Positions 1-10,700 of a DNA stretch of 64,000 bases are shown here, piece after piece. The notes beneath the pieces were generated by a model that saw only the letters and a program-made list of their open reading frames with translations, was not told the origin of the DNA and searched no databases. Positions within the stretch are counted from its first letter, which is position 1. The number at the start of each line of letters is the position of its first letter. Where the stretch lies: NCBI GenBank assembly GCA_958296285.1, contig OY282459.1, positions 1,532,762-1,596,761 on the forward strand. Reading direction: 5' to 3'. This DNA comes from an uncultured Alphaproteobacteria bacterium (GTDB lineage Bacteria > Pseudomonadota > Alphaproteobacteria > JAPOUT01 > G958296285). The translations under genes and the position numbers were made by a program.

Positions 1-3000
1 CATAAGACGAAAGAGAACTCCTGCGCGAGAAAAGAACCGCCTTCTCATCAGAAGACTCGCAATTGTCTATCCCCACGAGGAACGAGCCCGCGCAGACAAA
101 ATTCCCCAAACCCACGATCACGCTCAACTGGCTGGAACCCGTATCGCCCTGAAGATAGATCGCGCTCGTCCCAGAGCCGTCCGAAGAGAGACGCGCCCCC
201 GCAGACGCCCCAAGCGATAGGCTCACAGTCCGGCTCGTAGAAGAGACATAAGACGCCGACCGATCACGAAGATAAATCCCATGACCAAGATCCGAAGCGA
301 TCGTCGCCACGCCGGTGATGCTCAGATCTATATCCCCGCCCCACGCTTCGGCATAGATCGCGTGGCTGCCCTGCCCTGTCGCCTCTATCCGCGCATCCCC
401 GGCAATCGTGATTGCCACATCGCCAGAATCGCTTGTCGTGCCGGGGGGCGCTGTCCTAGAAGGCGCGAGGGCGCGGGCGCTCGCGGCGATGGCGTCCGAG
501 AAACTCCCCTCCGCCGTGATGCGGGCGCTCCCGGCGATATCCAGCGTGATATCGCCTGTCCCCCCAGAGACGCTCGCGTTTATCGCCGCGGCCTCGTCTC
601 CTGTCGTCTCTATTGTCGCGCCGGCGATATCAATATCCACATCCGCCGAACTCGCCGAAGCCGCTTGTCCGCGAAGGGCGTCCGCGCCGACGCCCGATGT
701 CGTGAGCATTCCGGAGACATCTATATCCACAATCCCCGCGCCGGTCGTTGTGGCGAAGACGGCATGAGCGTCTTCGCCTTCCGTCTCGGCGGAGCCGGCG
801 ATATCAAGGCTGACAGACCCGCCGCCTGACGCATGGATCGCATGAGAGTCAAAATTATCCGTATCCTCATTGCTGACGCTCGTCCCAGAAACTGTCGTGA
901 TCGCGATCGCGTCCGCGCCCGCATTGATGACGCTGACCGCCGCCCCGTCCGTGCCTGCCGTCTGGGCGATCGGATCAGAACCCGACCGGATATGAACCTC
1001 CCCGCCTGCCCCTGTATGTCTTATGAAAGGCGTTGCTGTTCCTGCATTCACCGCCGCTGTATAGAGCAGCGCCAAATTGTCTTCGCTCACCTCAATCCCC
1101 GCCGTCACAATATCATCGCAGACAGTTTGGAAAAAAGATGTCCCCGGCGCGATCGCTGTCCGCTCGCGGAACGACATATTGCCCCCGCAATAGGTGGCGC
1201 TGGACGCCGCGAAGGTGAAGCGCAGCGCGTTGTCGCTGATCGTCAGTTCCCCAAAGAGACCCGCCGCCAAAGACAGACCGTTTATATCCGTGTCGCCATC
1301 CAAAGTGGTCGCGCTTATCAAAATCAGCGTTCCCGATGTTGGAAGCATTCCGGCAGTCGGCGCAATATCTATCGCCCCCGCCGTGAAGGTGGCGCTCGCG
1401 CCGCCAAGAGCGAGAAGCGCCGTGGTCGGGAGGCTTCCGCTCAAATCCAAGCGGAAGCGCAATGTCCCCGAGGTCTGCGTGAAACTCTGCAGACTGGTCA
1501 GAGAAATCTGCGCGTCCCCCGCCCCGTCATGGTCTATCACCAAAATGCCGCGATTTTCAAAACGGTCGCTCGTCCCGCCGCCAAAGTCCGAAGACGCCGT
1601 CAAAGTCATCGTTCCTGCGGCGGCGTTCGTGATCACATCATTCTCGCCGCCGAGTGAGAAGCTTCCCGAAAAAGTCAGACTGTTCGTGAAACTGTCCGCG
1701 CCCTCGCCGCCCACGAAAACGCCATAGAGGCTTCCTTCATTTCTTGTCGTTGTCGCCCCTGTCGTGGAGAGGCGAACCGCCCGCCGCGTCAAAGCCGAAT
1801 CCGACCCCACAGTCGCCTCTGACGCTATATCCAGCGTGATCGCTCCCGATACGCCAATCAGATTGACGATTGGCGAATCCGCGCTTTGCGTTCCGGTTGT
1901 CGTGTGCGTTCCGCCGTCAATGTCTATCTCTATCGCGCTCGCGCCTGTCGCCTCGGCGCGAATGGCATTGCCTAGTCTCTGAGCTAATGTGGAGCCTGCG
2001 ATGTCCATATTGACAGCCCCGCCCCCTGACGCATGGATCGCATGATTGCGCCTATCCGCATCGGCGTTGCTGACATTCGTCCCAGAGGCTGTCGTGATCG
2101 CGATCGCGTCCGCGTCCCCCGTAATGACGCTCACCGCCGCCCCGTCCGCGAGAGTGGATAGTTTGGTGATCGGATCAGAACCCGACCGGATGTGAATCTC
2201 GCCGCCCGCGCCCGTATGCCTTATGAAAGGCGTTGCCATTCCCGTATTTACCCCCGCCGTGTAGAGAATGGCGAGATTGTCGGCGCTCTCTGATATCCCT
2301 GCCGTCAGAATGTCGTCGCAAGTGACGCGGAGCGAGGCTATGCCATCGGCGGGACTGCTCACCATGCCAGAGCGATTGCCGCTGCAATGAAGAGAGAAGA
2401 GAGCAATCTGTAAAACCCCATTGACAATGGAAAGCGCGCCGTGAGGCGAGGTCAAACCTCCAACGCCCGAAAGACCGCTCCCATGCCCGATAAGCGGAAT
2501 GACGCCGCCCGAACTCGGAAAAGTGGAGCTAGACGCCGCGACAATCTCTATCGTTCCCGCCGTGAAAGTCGCGGTTGCCTCGTCCAAATAAAGAAGCGCG
2601 GCGCTCGCGCTGACAGGAAGCGGAGCGTTGTGGCTAAAGTCAAAAACAAAGCGGAGTATTCCGCTCGTCATCGTGAAACTATCCAGCTCCGTGAGCTCTA
2701 TCGCATTAACCGCGCTGACGCCAGAAGTGTTCGCCGCGGGCGCAACCCCGAGCGCGTTCAGATCGGTAAGAGCCTGAGAACCTTCTTCCGCTGTCACCTC
2801 CAAGAGAAGATTGCCAACGCGGAACAGTTCGCCATTCTCGTAAGCGTTGGTTGCGCCCGGCCCCGGAGCGCTCCATTCCGCGAAACCGGCGATCGCGGCG
2901 GCGGCGTCTATCACAAGAATCCCAGAGCCTTGATTGATAAGGGCGTCTGAAGTGCCATCCCCGAAGACGGACGCCCCATCAAGCGTCAATGTGCCTTCAT

Positions 3001-6000
3001 TGAGAATCTCGTTATCGCCCGCGCCCATCTCAAACGCGCCGATGAAAGTCGCGCCGCTCGCATTCTCAAAAAGATCATCGCCTGCGCCGCTTAGAAAATC
3101 GCCCGTGATCATGCCCCTATTGGTTATTCTGTTGCCCGTCCAACTGCCCGAGCCAACGCCCCGCATGGTCGTGGCGGCAGCATTGCTGGAACTGACGCGA
3201 ATCGCGCGCCGCGCGCTATCTTTCACCTGCACTGTCGCGCCCGAGGCGATATCCAGAGTGATCGCCCCCGACCCGCCGATCAGATTGACAATCGCGGATT
3301 CGCTCCCTCCCGTATCGGTCTGCGCTCCGGTTGTCGTGTGCGTTCCGCCGTCAATGTCTATGTCTATCGCGCTCGCGCCTGTGGCGTTAGCGCGAATGGC
3401 ATCGCTCGCTCCTTGAGCCGATGTGGAGCCTGCGATAGCCATAGAGACATCGCCGCCGCCTGACGCATGAATCCCATGATTGCCGGCGTCCGTATCCTCA
3501 TTGCTGACGCTCGTCCCGGAGGCTGTCGTGATCGCGATCGCGTCCGCCATCGCCGTAATCACGCTCACCGCCGCGCCGACCGTGTTGTCCGCAGGCTTGG
3601 CGATCGTCCCCTGCATGATGTGGATTTCGCCGCCTGAACCCGTATGGCGGATGAAAGACGTCCCTGTCGCCGAGGCGTCATAGAGAATGGCAAGGCTAGA
3701 CGCGCTCGCGCTCGCGCTGATGCCCGAAGAATAGGCATTGGCTGTGGAAGAGTCGCAGAGAACCTGTCTTGTCGCCGAGCCAGGCATGACGCGCGCGCGC
3801 GTCTCCGAAAGTTTGCCGCAGACCAGCTGAAGCTCCAATTTCAGAATGTTGTCCTCAACGAGAAGCCTGCCATGCGGACTGCTGAGCATCCCTATTTGGC
3901 TCGCCATCAAGCCCCCCGTCCTGCTAATCAGAGGAATCTTGCTCTCCTGAGTCGGAGCGCCCGATCCGCTATGCTCAATAAGCACCACGCCTGACGTGAA
4001 AACCGCGCTCGCGCTGTCTAGATTCAGGAGCGCCGATGTCGGGAGCGCGCTGCCGAGATCCAAGCGGAAGCGAAGCGAGCCGCTTTCCTGCGTGAAAGTC
4101 TCAAGCCCCGTGAAGGAAATGGCGCTGGTTTGGGAGATTCCCGCCGTTTCTGTGGTCGGCGGGGTTGGGAGCATGTTCAGAGCTGTGAGATCGTCATTAG
4201 AGATAGAAGAATCCACAACGAAAATCTCATTGCCCACACGAAAACTGTTGGACCTCATGTAATTGTTAGAACTGCCCTGGGCGGGCATAGTCCATTCAGA
4301 GATGGAGGCGATTCTGGCGGCGGCATCTATCGTGAGCGCGCCTCTATTGGTGAAACTGTCATTGTTGCCACCGCCGAAATTGGAGTTATTGGTGATCGTC
4401 ATCGCATTCTGTCCAGTGGCAGTGTTGATGACGGAGTCATCCCCGAACCCCATATTAGCCAAAGAGCCTCTGAAGACGCCCGAATTGGTGAAATTGTCGG
4501 CGCCCGCGCTCCCGACAAAGTCGCCATAAACGCTGCCGGCATTGTTGATTGTCGCGGCTGCCTGCGCGGTCGCTGTCGATCCGCGCATGAGAGAAATGGC
4601 GGTCAGCCCCGACGTCGCCGTAGGCACGCAAGCCCCCGAGTTGAACGCGCCAGCGCAGACAATCGCGCCCGAGCCAATGTCCAAAGCAAGCGCGCCATTT
4701 TGGTTCGCAAAAAGACGGACAGCGCTTGCCCTCTCGCCCGATGCCGAAATCCTCGTGCCTGATCCCCTTATGTCAATATCCACCGCGCCCGAATGCGCCC
4801 GACCATGAACGCCATCCGATCCCGTCCCCGAGACTTGGATGCTCCCGCCATTGATGTTTATATCCACGCTCCCCGCGCCATTGAACATAAGGGGAGAAGC
4901 GATGGTTGACGCGACGCCTGCCACAGCGCCCGTCATGCCAAGAACGCCATGCGCCGATGCGCCCTGAGTCGTGATGGATGCGCTGCTGCCGACGGTGATT
5001 TTCACATTGCCGCCGCTCGTTCCCCCATCCGCGCCATCATAGGCGAATCCTAGAATGCCGTGCGCTTCCAGCCCGCTATTCATCACCATTCCGCCGCCTG
5101 TCGTGATTGTCGCGCCGCTGACGAAAATATCCACATCGTCCGCGCTTGAGGTGGCGCCATAAATGCCATAAGCGCCACGGAGCCTCATGCTTGTCGTGGA
5201 TCCGCCCGAAGCGCCCATTGCGCCCATTGTCTTGATCATGCCGCCTATGACGTCAATATCCACATCTCTATCCATTGCGTTTCTGGGAGCGGTCAGTCCG
5301 GCAATGTGCGATCGCAGAGCGGCAATGCCAATCGCCGCCGCGCCCGACGTCATCACCGTTCCGTCCTGCATTTCAATCTTGGAAACGCCAGCAGCGTTGC
5401 CCGCCGCATAAACCCCATAGGCTCCGGCAGTGAAAGTGGATGAGTCCTCCCCTGGGGGAGACAGCCCTGTTCCCATGTCGCCCGAAGTCGTGATCATGCC
5501 GCCGGTGATTCTCACGGTGACGTTTCCGCTTTCCGTGCCGTCTCTGTTCGGTCTGACTGAAACCTCATTCCGCGCTGAAACGCCTATCGCGCCATCGCCA
5601 GTCGTTGTGATAGAGCCGCTCGTTGTGAGGAAGACGTCTCCCGTGCTGCCGCCCACGCCTCTTCCCCGATCTTGCAGGGTGATGGCATGGATCCCATAGG
5701 CGTTGGGGCCAGCGGTGCTGATTGTCCCCGCATTCTGAATGTCGGCGTTCGCCTCGCGCGCGACCGCGAGGATTCCATAGGCTTGCGTGGAGACATTCTG
5801 TCCTGTCTCCATATTTGTGATTGTGGCGCCCGAGGCGACGGTGATTTTGGCGGACGAGCCTCTCGGGGTGGTGAATCCCGACACAGAAGATCGGCGCGCA
5901 TTGCTCACAGTTGCTAGAGCGCCGGAGATTGCCGACAATGCTTGCGTGCCGGCGGGTCTCGTGATGCGCGCATTCTCTCGGATCTGAATCTCGGTGTTGG

Positions 6001-7672
6001 CGCCTGTAAGGGTAATGTAGGGGCTGTGGGCTGGGCCGGCGAGATCATAAGTGAGGAGGAGATCGCTTTCTGAAGTGTGGACGCCCCTGCTCACAGGCGT
6101 GGCGCATTCAACCTGTTGGCTGGGCGTGCTGCCTGAGGGTCGCCTCGTGAAAGGGCTGCCGCATAGCATGGGGGTGAGACGAATCCGCAGAACGCCGTTC
6201 TGTATGGAAAGCGCGCCATGCGGCGAGGTGAGGTTCCTGACCTGTTCCTCCGTTAGACCGCGCGTTTGCGTGATAAGCGGGAGAAATACGCCTCTCACGG
6301 AGGGGAAGACCGATGTCCCAGCCGGCGCGACCTCTATCGCGCCTTCTGTGAAAGTGGCGGTCGTGCCCCCAAGGTTAAGGAACGCGCTCCCGGGGGTTAT
6401 AGCGGGAATATTCCTATTAAAATCATAAACAAAGCGGATTGTGCCGCTCGTCTGTCTGAAAGTCTCCAGACCCGCGAGTCCCATTTGCCTGCTTCCATTG
6501 GCGGCATGATCAAAAACCAGAGTGCCTTCGTTGGTAAAACTGTCGCTTTCGGTGCCAAAGTCTGGAGAGGAGATGAGAGTCATCGTCCCTGTGCTTGTGT
6601 TGGTGATTGTATCGCTGCCAACGCGCGTCACAAAATTGCCTACAAAGACGCCCGAATTGGTAAAACTGTCCGCGCCTCTCGCCAAAGAGATGAAACCATA
6701 GATGGTGCCGGCATTGTTGATGCTCGTCGTTGTTCCTGTGAAGGAACGAATGCGGATCGCGCCTCTTCTTAGAGCGCCAGAACGCCCAATTGTCGCGGAT
6801 GCCCCTATCTTCAGGGAGGCAGAGCCTGATGAGCTCGACGCGTTCAGATAGACAACTGACCATGGCCCGCTCTGCGACCCTGTCATGGTGCTGTGGGTTC
6901 CGCCTGTGATATCCACGTCTATAGCGTTCCCGCCGGCAAGACTGCTCTCGGCGAGGATGGCGGCGCTGTTGGAGGCGACAGCGGAGCTGCTGCCCGCGAT
7001 TCTCATGACGACCAGCCCTGCGCCGGAAGCGTGAATGGCATGGCTTCCTGTATCGGTGTCGGCGGTTGAGACGCTTGTGCCTGATGCGGTAACAATGCGG
7101 ATCGTATCGGCGCTTGTTGTAATGACGCTGAGAGCCGCGCCATTATTAGAGTTGTTGGGTTTTAGAACCGAGCCTGAGAGGAGATGGATTTCGCCGCCTG
7201 CGCCCGTATGGCGGATGCTTTCGGCAGTGCCTGACCTGCGATAGATGATGGCGAGATTGTCGTCATCATAATCAATGATCGCGTCATAGGGAGGCGTGGA
7301 GGCGGGGAGGTCTGCCGCATCGCAGACGACCTCCTTGGAGGCATATTCTGTCGCCCCGAGGGGCGCGGACCAGCCATTTTGCCCGCTAGACGCGCCCGGC
7401 GCGCCCGAGACCGTCCCCGTTGCCCGATAAACCCGCTCCACATTGTCGCTCGCCATATATCGGACGATATCGCCGACATTATAAGAAGAATGGTCGGTTG
7501 AACTATATTGGGCAAATCGCGTCAGCCCATCGGAGGCGGTCGCGCCTGTTCCGCACTCATCATCCGCGCCGGCGCTTTTCGGAAGGGCGAGAATCCCCCC
7601 TGCCAACGCTGCCGAAAAAATAACGCTCAAGAAAAAACAGCGCGCCGCGAAACGCCCGCAAAGCTTCACCAT
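1..7672 (-). CDS. Giant autotransporter-like surface protein, 3' end outside the window
   Basis: I followed this frame by hand from ATG 7672 to the left edge and met no stop, giving 2557 codons. The start is supported by a GGGGAGGG ribosome site 8 nt upstream (7681-7688). The leader has a basic start, a hydrophobic core (FFLSVIFSAALAGG) and a likely cut near SAGA|DDECG at residue 36. The family N-terminal domain follows (about 7560-7160). Cys pairs at about 6155-6100, 3815-3745, 2385-2310 and 1195-1110 mark successive passenger modules. The two nearest the left edge closely resemble the units of the giant gene at 44493. Two stretches (about 6060-4740 and 860-1) instead carry short ITTSGD/DVDI repeats, each ending in a Cys-Ala-Gly...Cys peptide. 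W/Y/F mini-modules lie at about 4310-4150 and 2880-2730. A C-terminal barrel is expected beyond position 1 by family analogy but is not seen. The gene starts 41 bp after the previous one and is probably cotranscribed with it. Confidence 0.88.
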   Translation of the reverse strand, partial: MVKLCGRFAARCFFLSVIFSAALAGGILALPKSAGADDECGTGATASDGLTRFAQYSSTDHSSYNVGDIVRYMASDNVERVYRATGTVSGAPGASSGQNGWSAPLGATEYASKEVVCDAADLPASTPPYDAIIDYDDDNLAIIYRRSGTAESIRHTGAGGEIHLLSGSVLKPNNSNNGAALSVITTSADTIRIVTASGTSVSTADTDTGSHAIHASGAGLVVMRIAGSSSAVASNSAAILAESSLAGGNAIDVDITGGTHSTMTGSQSGPWSVVYLNASSSSGSASLKIGASATIGRSGALRRGAIRIRSFTGTTTSINNAGTIYGFISLARGADSFTNSGVFVGNFVTRVGSDTITNTSTGTMTLISSPDFGTESDSFTNEGTLVFDHAANGSRQMGLAGLETFRQTSGTIRFVYDFNRNIPAITPGSAFLNLGGTTATFTEGAIEVAPAGTSVFPSVRGVFLPLITQTRGLTEEQVRNLTSPHGALSIQNGVLRIRLTPMLCGSPFTRRPSGSTPSQQVECATPVSRGVHTSESDLLLTYDLAGPAHSPYITLTGANTEIQIRENARITRPAGTQALSAISGALATVSNARRSSVSGFTTPRGSSAKITVASGATITNMETGQNVSTQAYGILAVAREANADIQNAGTISTAGPNAYGIHAITLQDRGRGVGGSTGDVFLTTSGSITTTGDGAIGVSARNEVSVRPNRDGTESGNVTVRITGGMITTSGDMGTGLSPPGEDSSTFTAGAYGVYAAGNAAGVSKIEMQDGTVMTSGAAAIGIAALRSHIAGLTAPRNAMDRDVDIDVIGGMIKTMGAMGASGGSTTSMRLRGAYGIYGATSSADDVDIFVSGATITTGGGMVMNSGLEAHGILGFAYDGADGGTSGGNVKITVGSSASITTQGASAHGVLGMTGAVAGVASTIASPLMFNGAGSVDININGGSIQVSGTGSDGVHGRAHSGAVDIDIRGSGTRISASGERASAVRLFANQNGALALDIGSGAIVCAGAFNSGACVPTATSGLTAISLMRGSTATAQAAATINNAGSVYGDFVGSAGADNFTNSGVFRGSLANMGFGDDSVINTATGQNAMTITNNSNFGGGNNDSFTNRGALTIDAAARIASISEWTMPAQGSSNNYMRSNSFRVGNEIFVVDSSISNDDLTALNMLPTPPTTETAGISQTSAISFTGLETFTQESGSLRFRLDLGSALPTSALLNLDSASAVFTSGVVLIEHSGSGAPTQESKIPLISRTGGLMASQIGMLSSPHGRLLVEDNILKLELQLVCGKLSETRARVMPGSATRQVLCDSSTANAYSSGISASASASSLAILYDASATGTSFIRHTGSGGEIHIMQGTIAKPADNTVGAAVSVITAMADAIAITTASGTSVSNEDTDAGNHGIHASGGGDVSMAIAGSTSAQGASDAIRANATGASAIDIDIDGGTHTTTGAQTDTGGSESAIVNLIGGSGAITLDIASGATVQVKDSARRAIRVSSSNAAATTMRGVGSGSWTGNRITNRGMITGDFLSGAGDDLFENASGATFIGAFEMGAGDNEILNEGTLTLDGASVFGDGTSDALINQGSGILVIDAAAAIAGFAEWSAPGPGATNAYENGELFRVGNLLLEVTAEEGSQALTDLNALGVAPAANTSGVSAVNAIELTELDSFTMTSGILRFVFDFSHNAPLPVSASAALLYLDEATATFTAGTIEIVAASSSTFPSSGGVIPLIGHGSGLSGVGGLTSPHGALSIVNGVLQIALFSLHCSGNRSGMVSSPADGIASLRVTCDDILTAGISESADNLAILYTAGVNTGMATPFIRHTGAGGEIHIRSGSDPITKLSTLADGAAVSVITGDADAIAITTASGTNVSNADADRRNHAIHASGGGAVNMDIAGSTLAQRLGNAIRAEATGASAIEIDIDGGTHTTTGTQSADSPIVNLIGVSGAITLDIASEATVGSDSALTRRAVRLSTTGATTTRNEGSLYGVFVGGEGADSFTNSLTFSGSFSLGGENDVITNAAAGTMTLTASSDFGGGTSDRFENRGILVIDHDGAGDAQISLTSLQSFTQTSGTLRFRLDLSGSLPTTALLALGGASATFTAGAIDIAPTAGMLPTSGTLILISATTLDGDTDINGLSLAAGLFGELTISDNALRFTFAASSATYCGGNMSFRERTAIAPGTSFFQTVCDDIVTAGIEVSEDNLALLYTAAVNAGTATPFIRHTGAGGEVHIRSGSDPIAQTAGTDGAAVSVINAGADAIAITTVSGTSVSNEDTDNFDSHAIHASGGGSVSLDIAGSAETEGEDAHAVFATTTGAGIVDIDVSGMLTTSGVGADALRGQAASASSADVDIDIAGATIETTGDEAAAINASVSGGTGDITLDIAGSARITAEGSFSDAIAASARALAPSRTAPPGTTSDSGDVAITIAGDARIEATGQGSHAIYAEAWGGDIDLSITGVATIASDLGHGIYLRDRSASYVSSTSRTVSLSLGASAGARLSSDGSGTSAIYLQGDTGSSQLSVIVGLGNFVCAGSFLVGIDNCESSDEKAVLFSRRSSLSSY

Positions 7673-7713
7673 CAAAGGAACCCTCCCCGCCATGCCGCGC
7701 TTTTACGCGCGAT

Positions 7714-10700
7714 TTAAAAGGCGGCGTTGAATCGGATTGTGGCGTTATGCCTCTCGGTTTCGCCTCCGAAAGAGGTTCCGCCTTCATATCGGAGGTCTAG
7801 TTCCATATGTTCGGAGACTTGGAGGGCGGCTCCGATTCCGTATCCGACCATCGCTTGAGGCATGGTGCCTCGGGCGGAGAAGGTCATTCCCTGCGCCGTG
7901 CCTTGAAGAGAGGAGGCGGGCTCGCCGATAAAGACGTCCGCGCCGAGCCTCGCCCAAGAGGAAAACGCGCCCCATGCGGTTTCGCTTCGGCTTGAGGCTT
8001 CCATATGGAGTTTCATAAATCCGAGAACCTCGTTGATATCATCCATGACGAAGGGGTTGACTCCGCTTTCGGTGAAACTGTCCACCCTCTGCCAGAGCAA
8101 GCCGAATTCCCCTCGCGCGACCACTGAGAGCGGGCTGAAGAGGTCTGCGATCCATGCGTCTGTATCCCAAGGGTCTTTGATTTCCCTGCGGCGCTCCACG
8201 CCGACATTCAAGCCCAGCTGGACAAGTTCCGGCTCGCTGTCATAAGACGCCTCCCTTTCGCGGTCGGCGCGATTGGTTTCATAGGCGGCATAGGCGAATC
8301 GGAGCTGCATATCCAAATGGAGGTTTAAGAAAAGAGGCTCGCCGCGGGTCGTGATTCCCGCGCCCATGAGGAATCGGTTGGCTTCTGCGGTGTAGGGGTC
8401 TTCCATAGAGACTCGGACATCGCTTTCGCCGCCCTCATAGCCCATGGCTCCGCTCAAGCGCCATAGAGGGTGATAGAGATGGAAGCCCATAATGAGGCTG
8501 TAAGCGTCATCGTCATATTGGGCTGAGCCGGGGTCGTGTCGGGTGAATCGGAGTCCGACATGCGTCCACCCGCAGATTTTGGGGTTTTCTTCCAGACATT
8601 GACGGGATCGGATGGCTTGGGCGAGGGCGCGATCCGAATGCCATCCTGTTTGGAGAAGGGCGTCATAGCCCTGCACGACCTCGTTGCTGGTGGTGGGGAG
8701 AAATTCTATCCGCAGAGCGCCATCGCTAATGGAGAGATTGCCAAACCCGCTTCTGAAGGCGGCGGTGAGGGAAGCGGGGAGATTGTCGCCGACGATAAGC
8801 GGCATGGTTCCTGCTCCTGGGACGAAATTGCCCCCTGCATCCACGAAATCTATCCGCCCTGCGGAGAAGGTGGCGGTCGCCGCGCCCAGATTGAGAAGCG
8901 CGCCTGCGGCGCTTGATGGAAGCGGCTCGCCGAAATCAAAGATGAAGCGGATTCTTCCGCCCGACTGCGTGAAAGTCTCCAAATCTTGCATTGTGAGGGG
9001 GCTGGCTTCGGTGATTCCCGTTGTTTCGGCGTTGGGGGCGGTTGTGAGGGCGTTGATGGCGGTGAGCTCGTCCGCGTCTGCGGTAGAGACGGCGAAGACG
9101 CGACCTCCGACTCGGAATCGGCTTCCCATCATGTAATTGTTGGGCGTTCCCGAGACGGCAGCGACCCATTCTGCCGCTTCATTGGCGGCGGCGGCGGCGT
9201 TTATGATGAGCGTTCCATTATTGACGAAAACGTCCATGCCTCCGCCGAACTCGGCATCGGCGGAGAGGGTCATGACGCCGGCATTCTGAATTTCGTCATC
9301 TCCGACGCCCATGGAAATATCGCCGGTCAAAGTCCCGCTATTCTGAATTGCGTCAGCGCCGCCGCCCATGGAAATATCGCCGGTAAAAATCCCGCTATTC
9401 TGAATTTCGTCAGCGCCATCGCTCATGGAAATATCGCCGGTGAAAGTTCCGCCTGCCGCGTTCTCAAAGAGATCATTGCCGGCGAAACTGAGGAAATCGC
9501 CGATGATTGTCCCCGCATTGCTGACCCTGTTTCCCGACCACATCCCCGTTCCAATCGTCCGCGCGGTCATATCGGCTGTATTGCCTCCGCTCACGGTGAT
9601 CGCGCCGGTGGCACTTCCCATCGCTTCAATTCTCGCGTCTGACGAAATATCCAGCGTCAGCTGACCGGCAGTTGAATTGGCTGTTGCCAGATTCACAACG
9701 GCATCGCCAGATGTCTGCGTCCCCGATACCGTATGCGTCCCGCCGGTGATGTCTATGTGAGCTTCCCCTGTTCCCCGCGTGAGAACGTTTATGGTGCGGA
9801 TAGAAGCAGTGCCGCCTGTCGCGGATGTGTCGCCGCTGACCGTGATGTTGATGTCAGCAGACGAGGAAGTATTGTTTAGTTCCGCGTAGATGGCGTAGGC
9901 GCCGTTGGCGGCGCTAGAAACGTCCCCGGCGACATCCAAGAAAATGCCGCCTGTGCTTGTGCTTAATTGGGCAGCATAGATGCCATGAATGCCAGGGCCT
10001 GACGTTGACGTATCTTGGTTGGCGATCTGAACCCCGTCTGCGACGGCGATGCGAATCGCGTCTGATCCGGAAGATTGGACCAAGCTCACCGCCGCGCCAT
10101 CGGATTGGGCGCTAGTGTTGGTGATTGTGCCCTGCTGAATGTGAATCTCGCCGCCTGCGCCGGTATGTCTGATGAAAGGCGTTCCTGTGGCGGCGGTGTT
10201 GTAGAGAAGGGCGAGATTGTCGGCGCTCGCGGTAATTCCTGAGGAATAGGAACCGTCGGCGGAGGCGGAGCAGGAGACCTCCTCAGTGGCGGCGCCAGGG
10301 GTCATGGCTGTCCGCGAGGATGCCGCGCCGCAGATCGTATTATGGAGCGTGATCTGCAAAATCCCGCTTGAGAGCGAGAGAACGCCCTGCGGCGAGGAGA
10401 ACGCGGCGAGTTGCTCCGTGGTCAAACTCAAACCGCCATCAGCGCCCGAAGCGAGTCGCGAGACGAGCGGGATGACCAGCGCCGGCGTGAAGGTTGTCCC
10501 CGAAGACGGGACGATCTCTACGATTCCCGCCGTGAAAGTCGCCGTGGTCGCGCCGCCGAGATTAAGGAGCGCGTTCGCCACATCTACATCGGACGCCGCA
10601 TTTGTCGTGAAATCATAGACGAAGCGGAGCGTTCCACTCGTGAAAGTGAAAACTTCCGTCAGGGTTATTTGTATTGGAGCATTGCTATTGGCGGCGTGGT

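Noticed and set aside
1..7672. Possible pseudogene or unannotated gap
   Set aside because: The frame from ATG 7672 stays open to position 1 with family motifs throughout, so it is an intact gene cut by the window edge.
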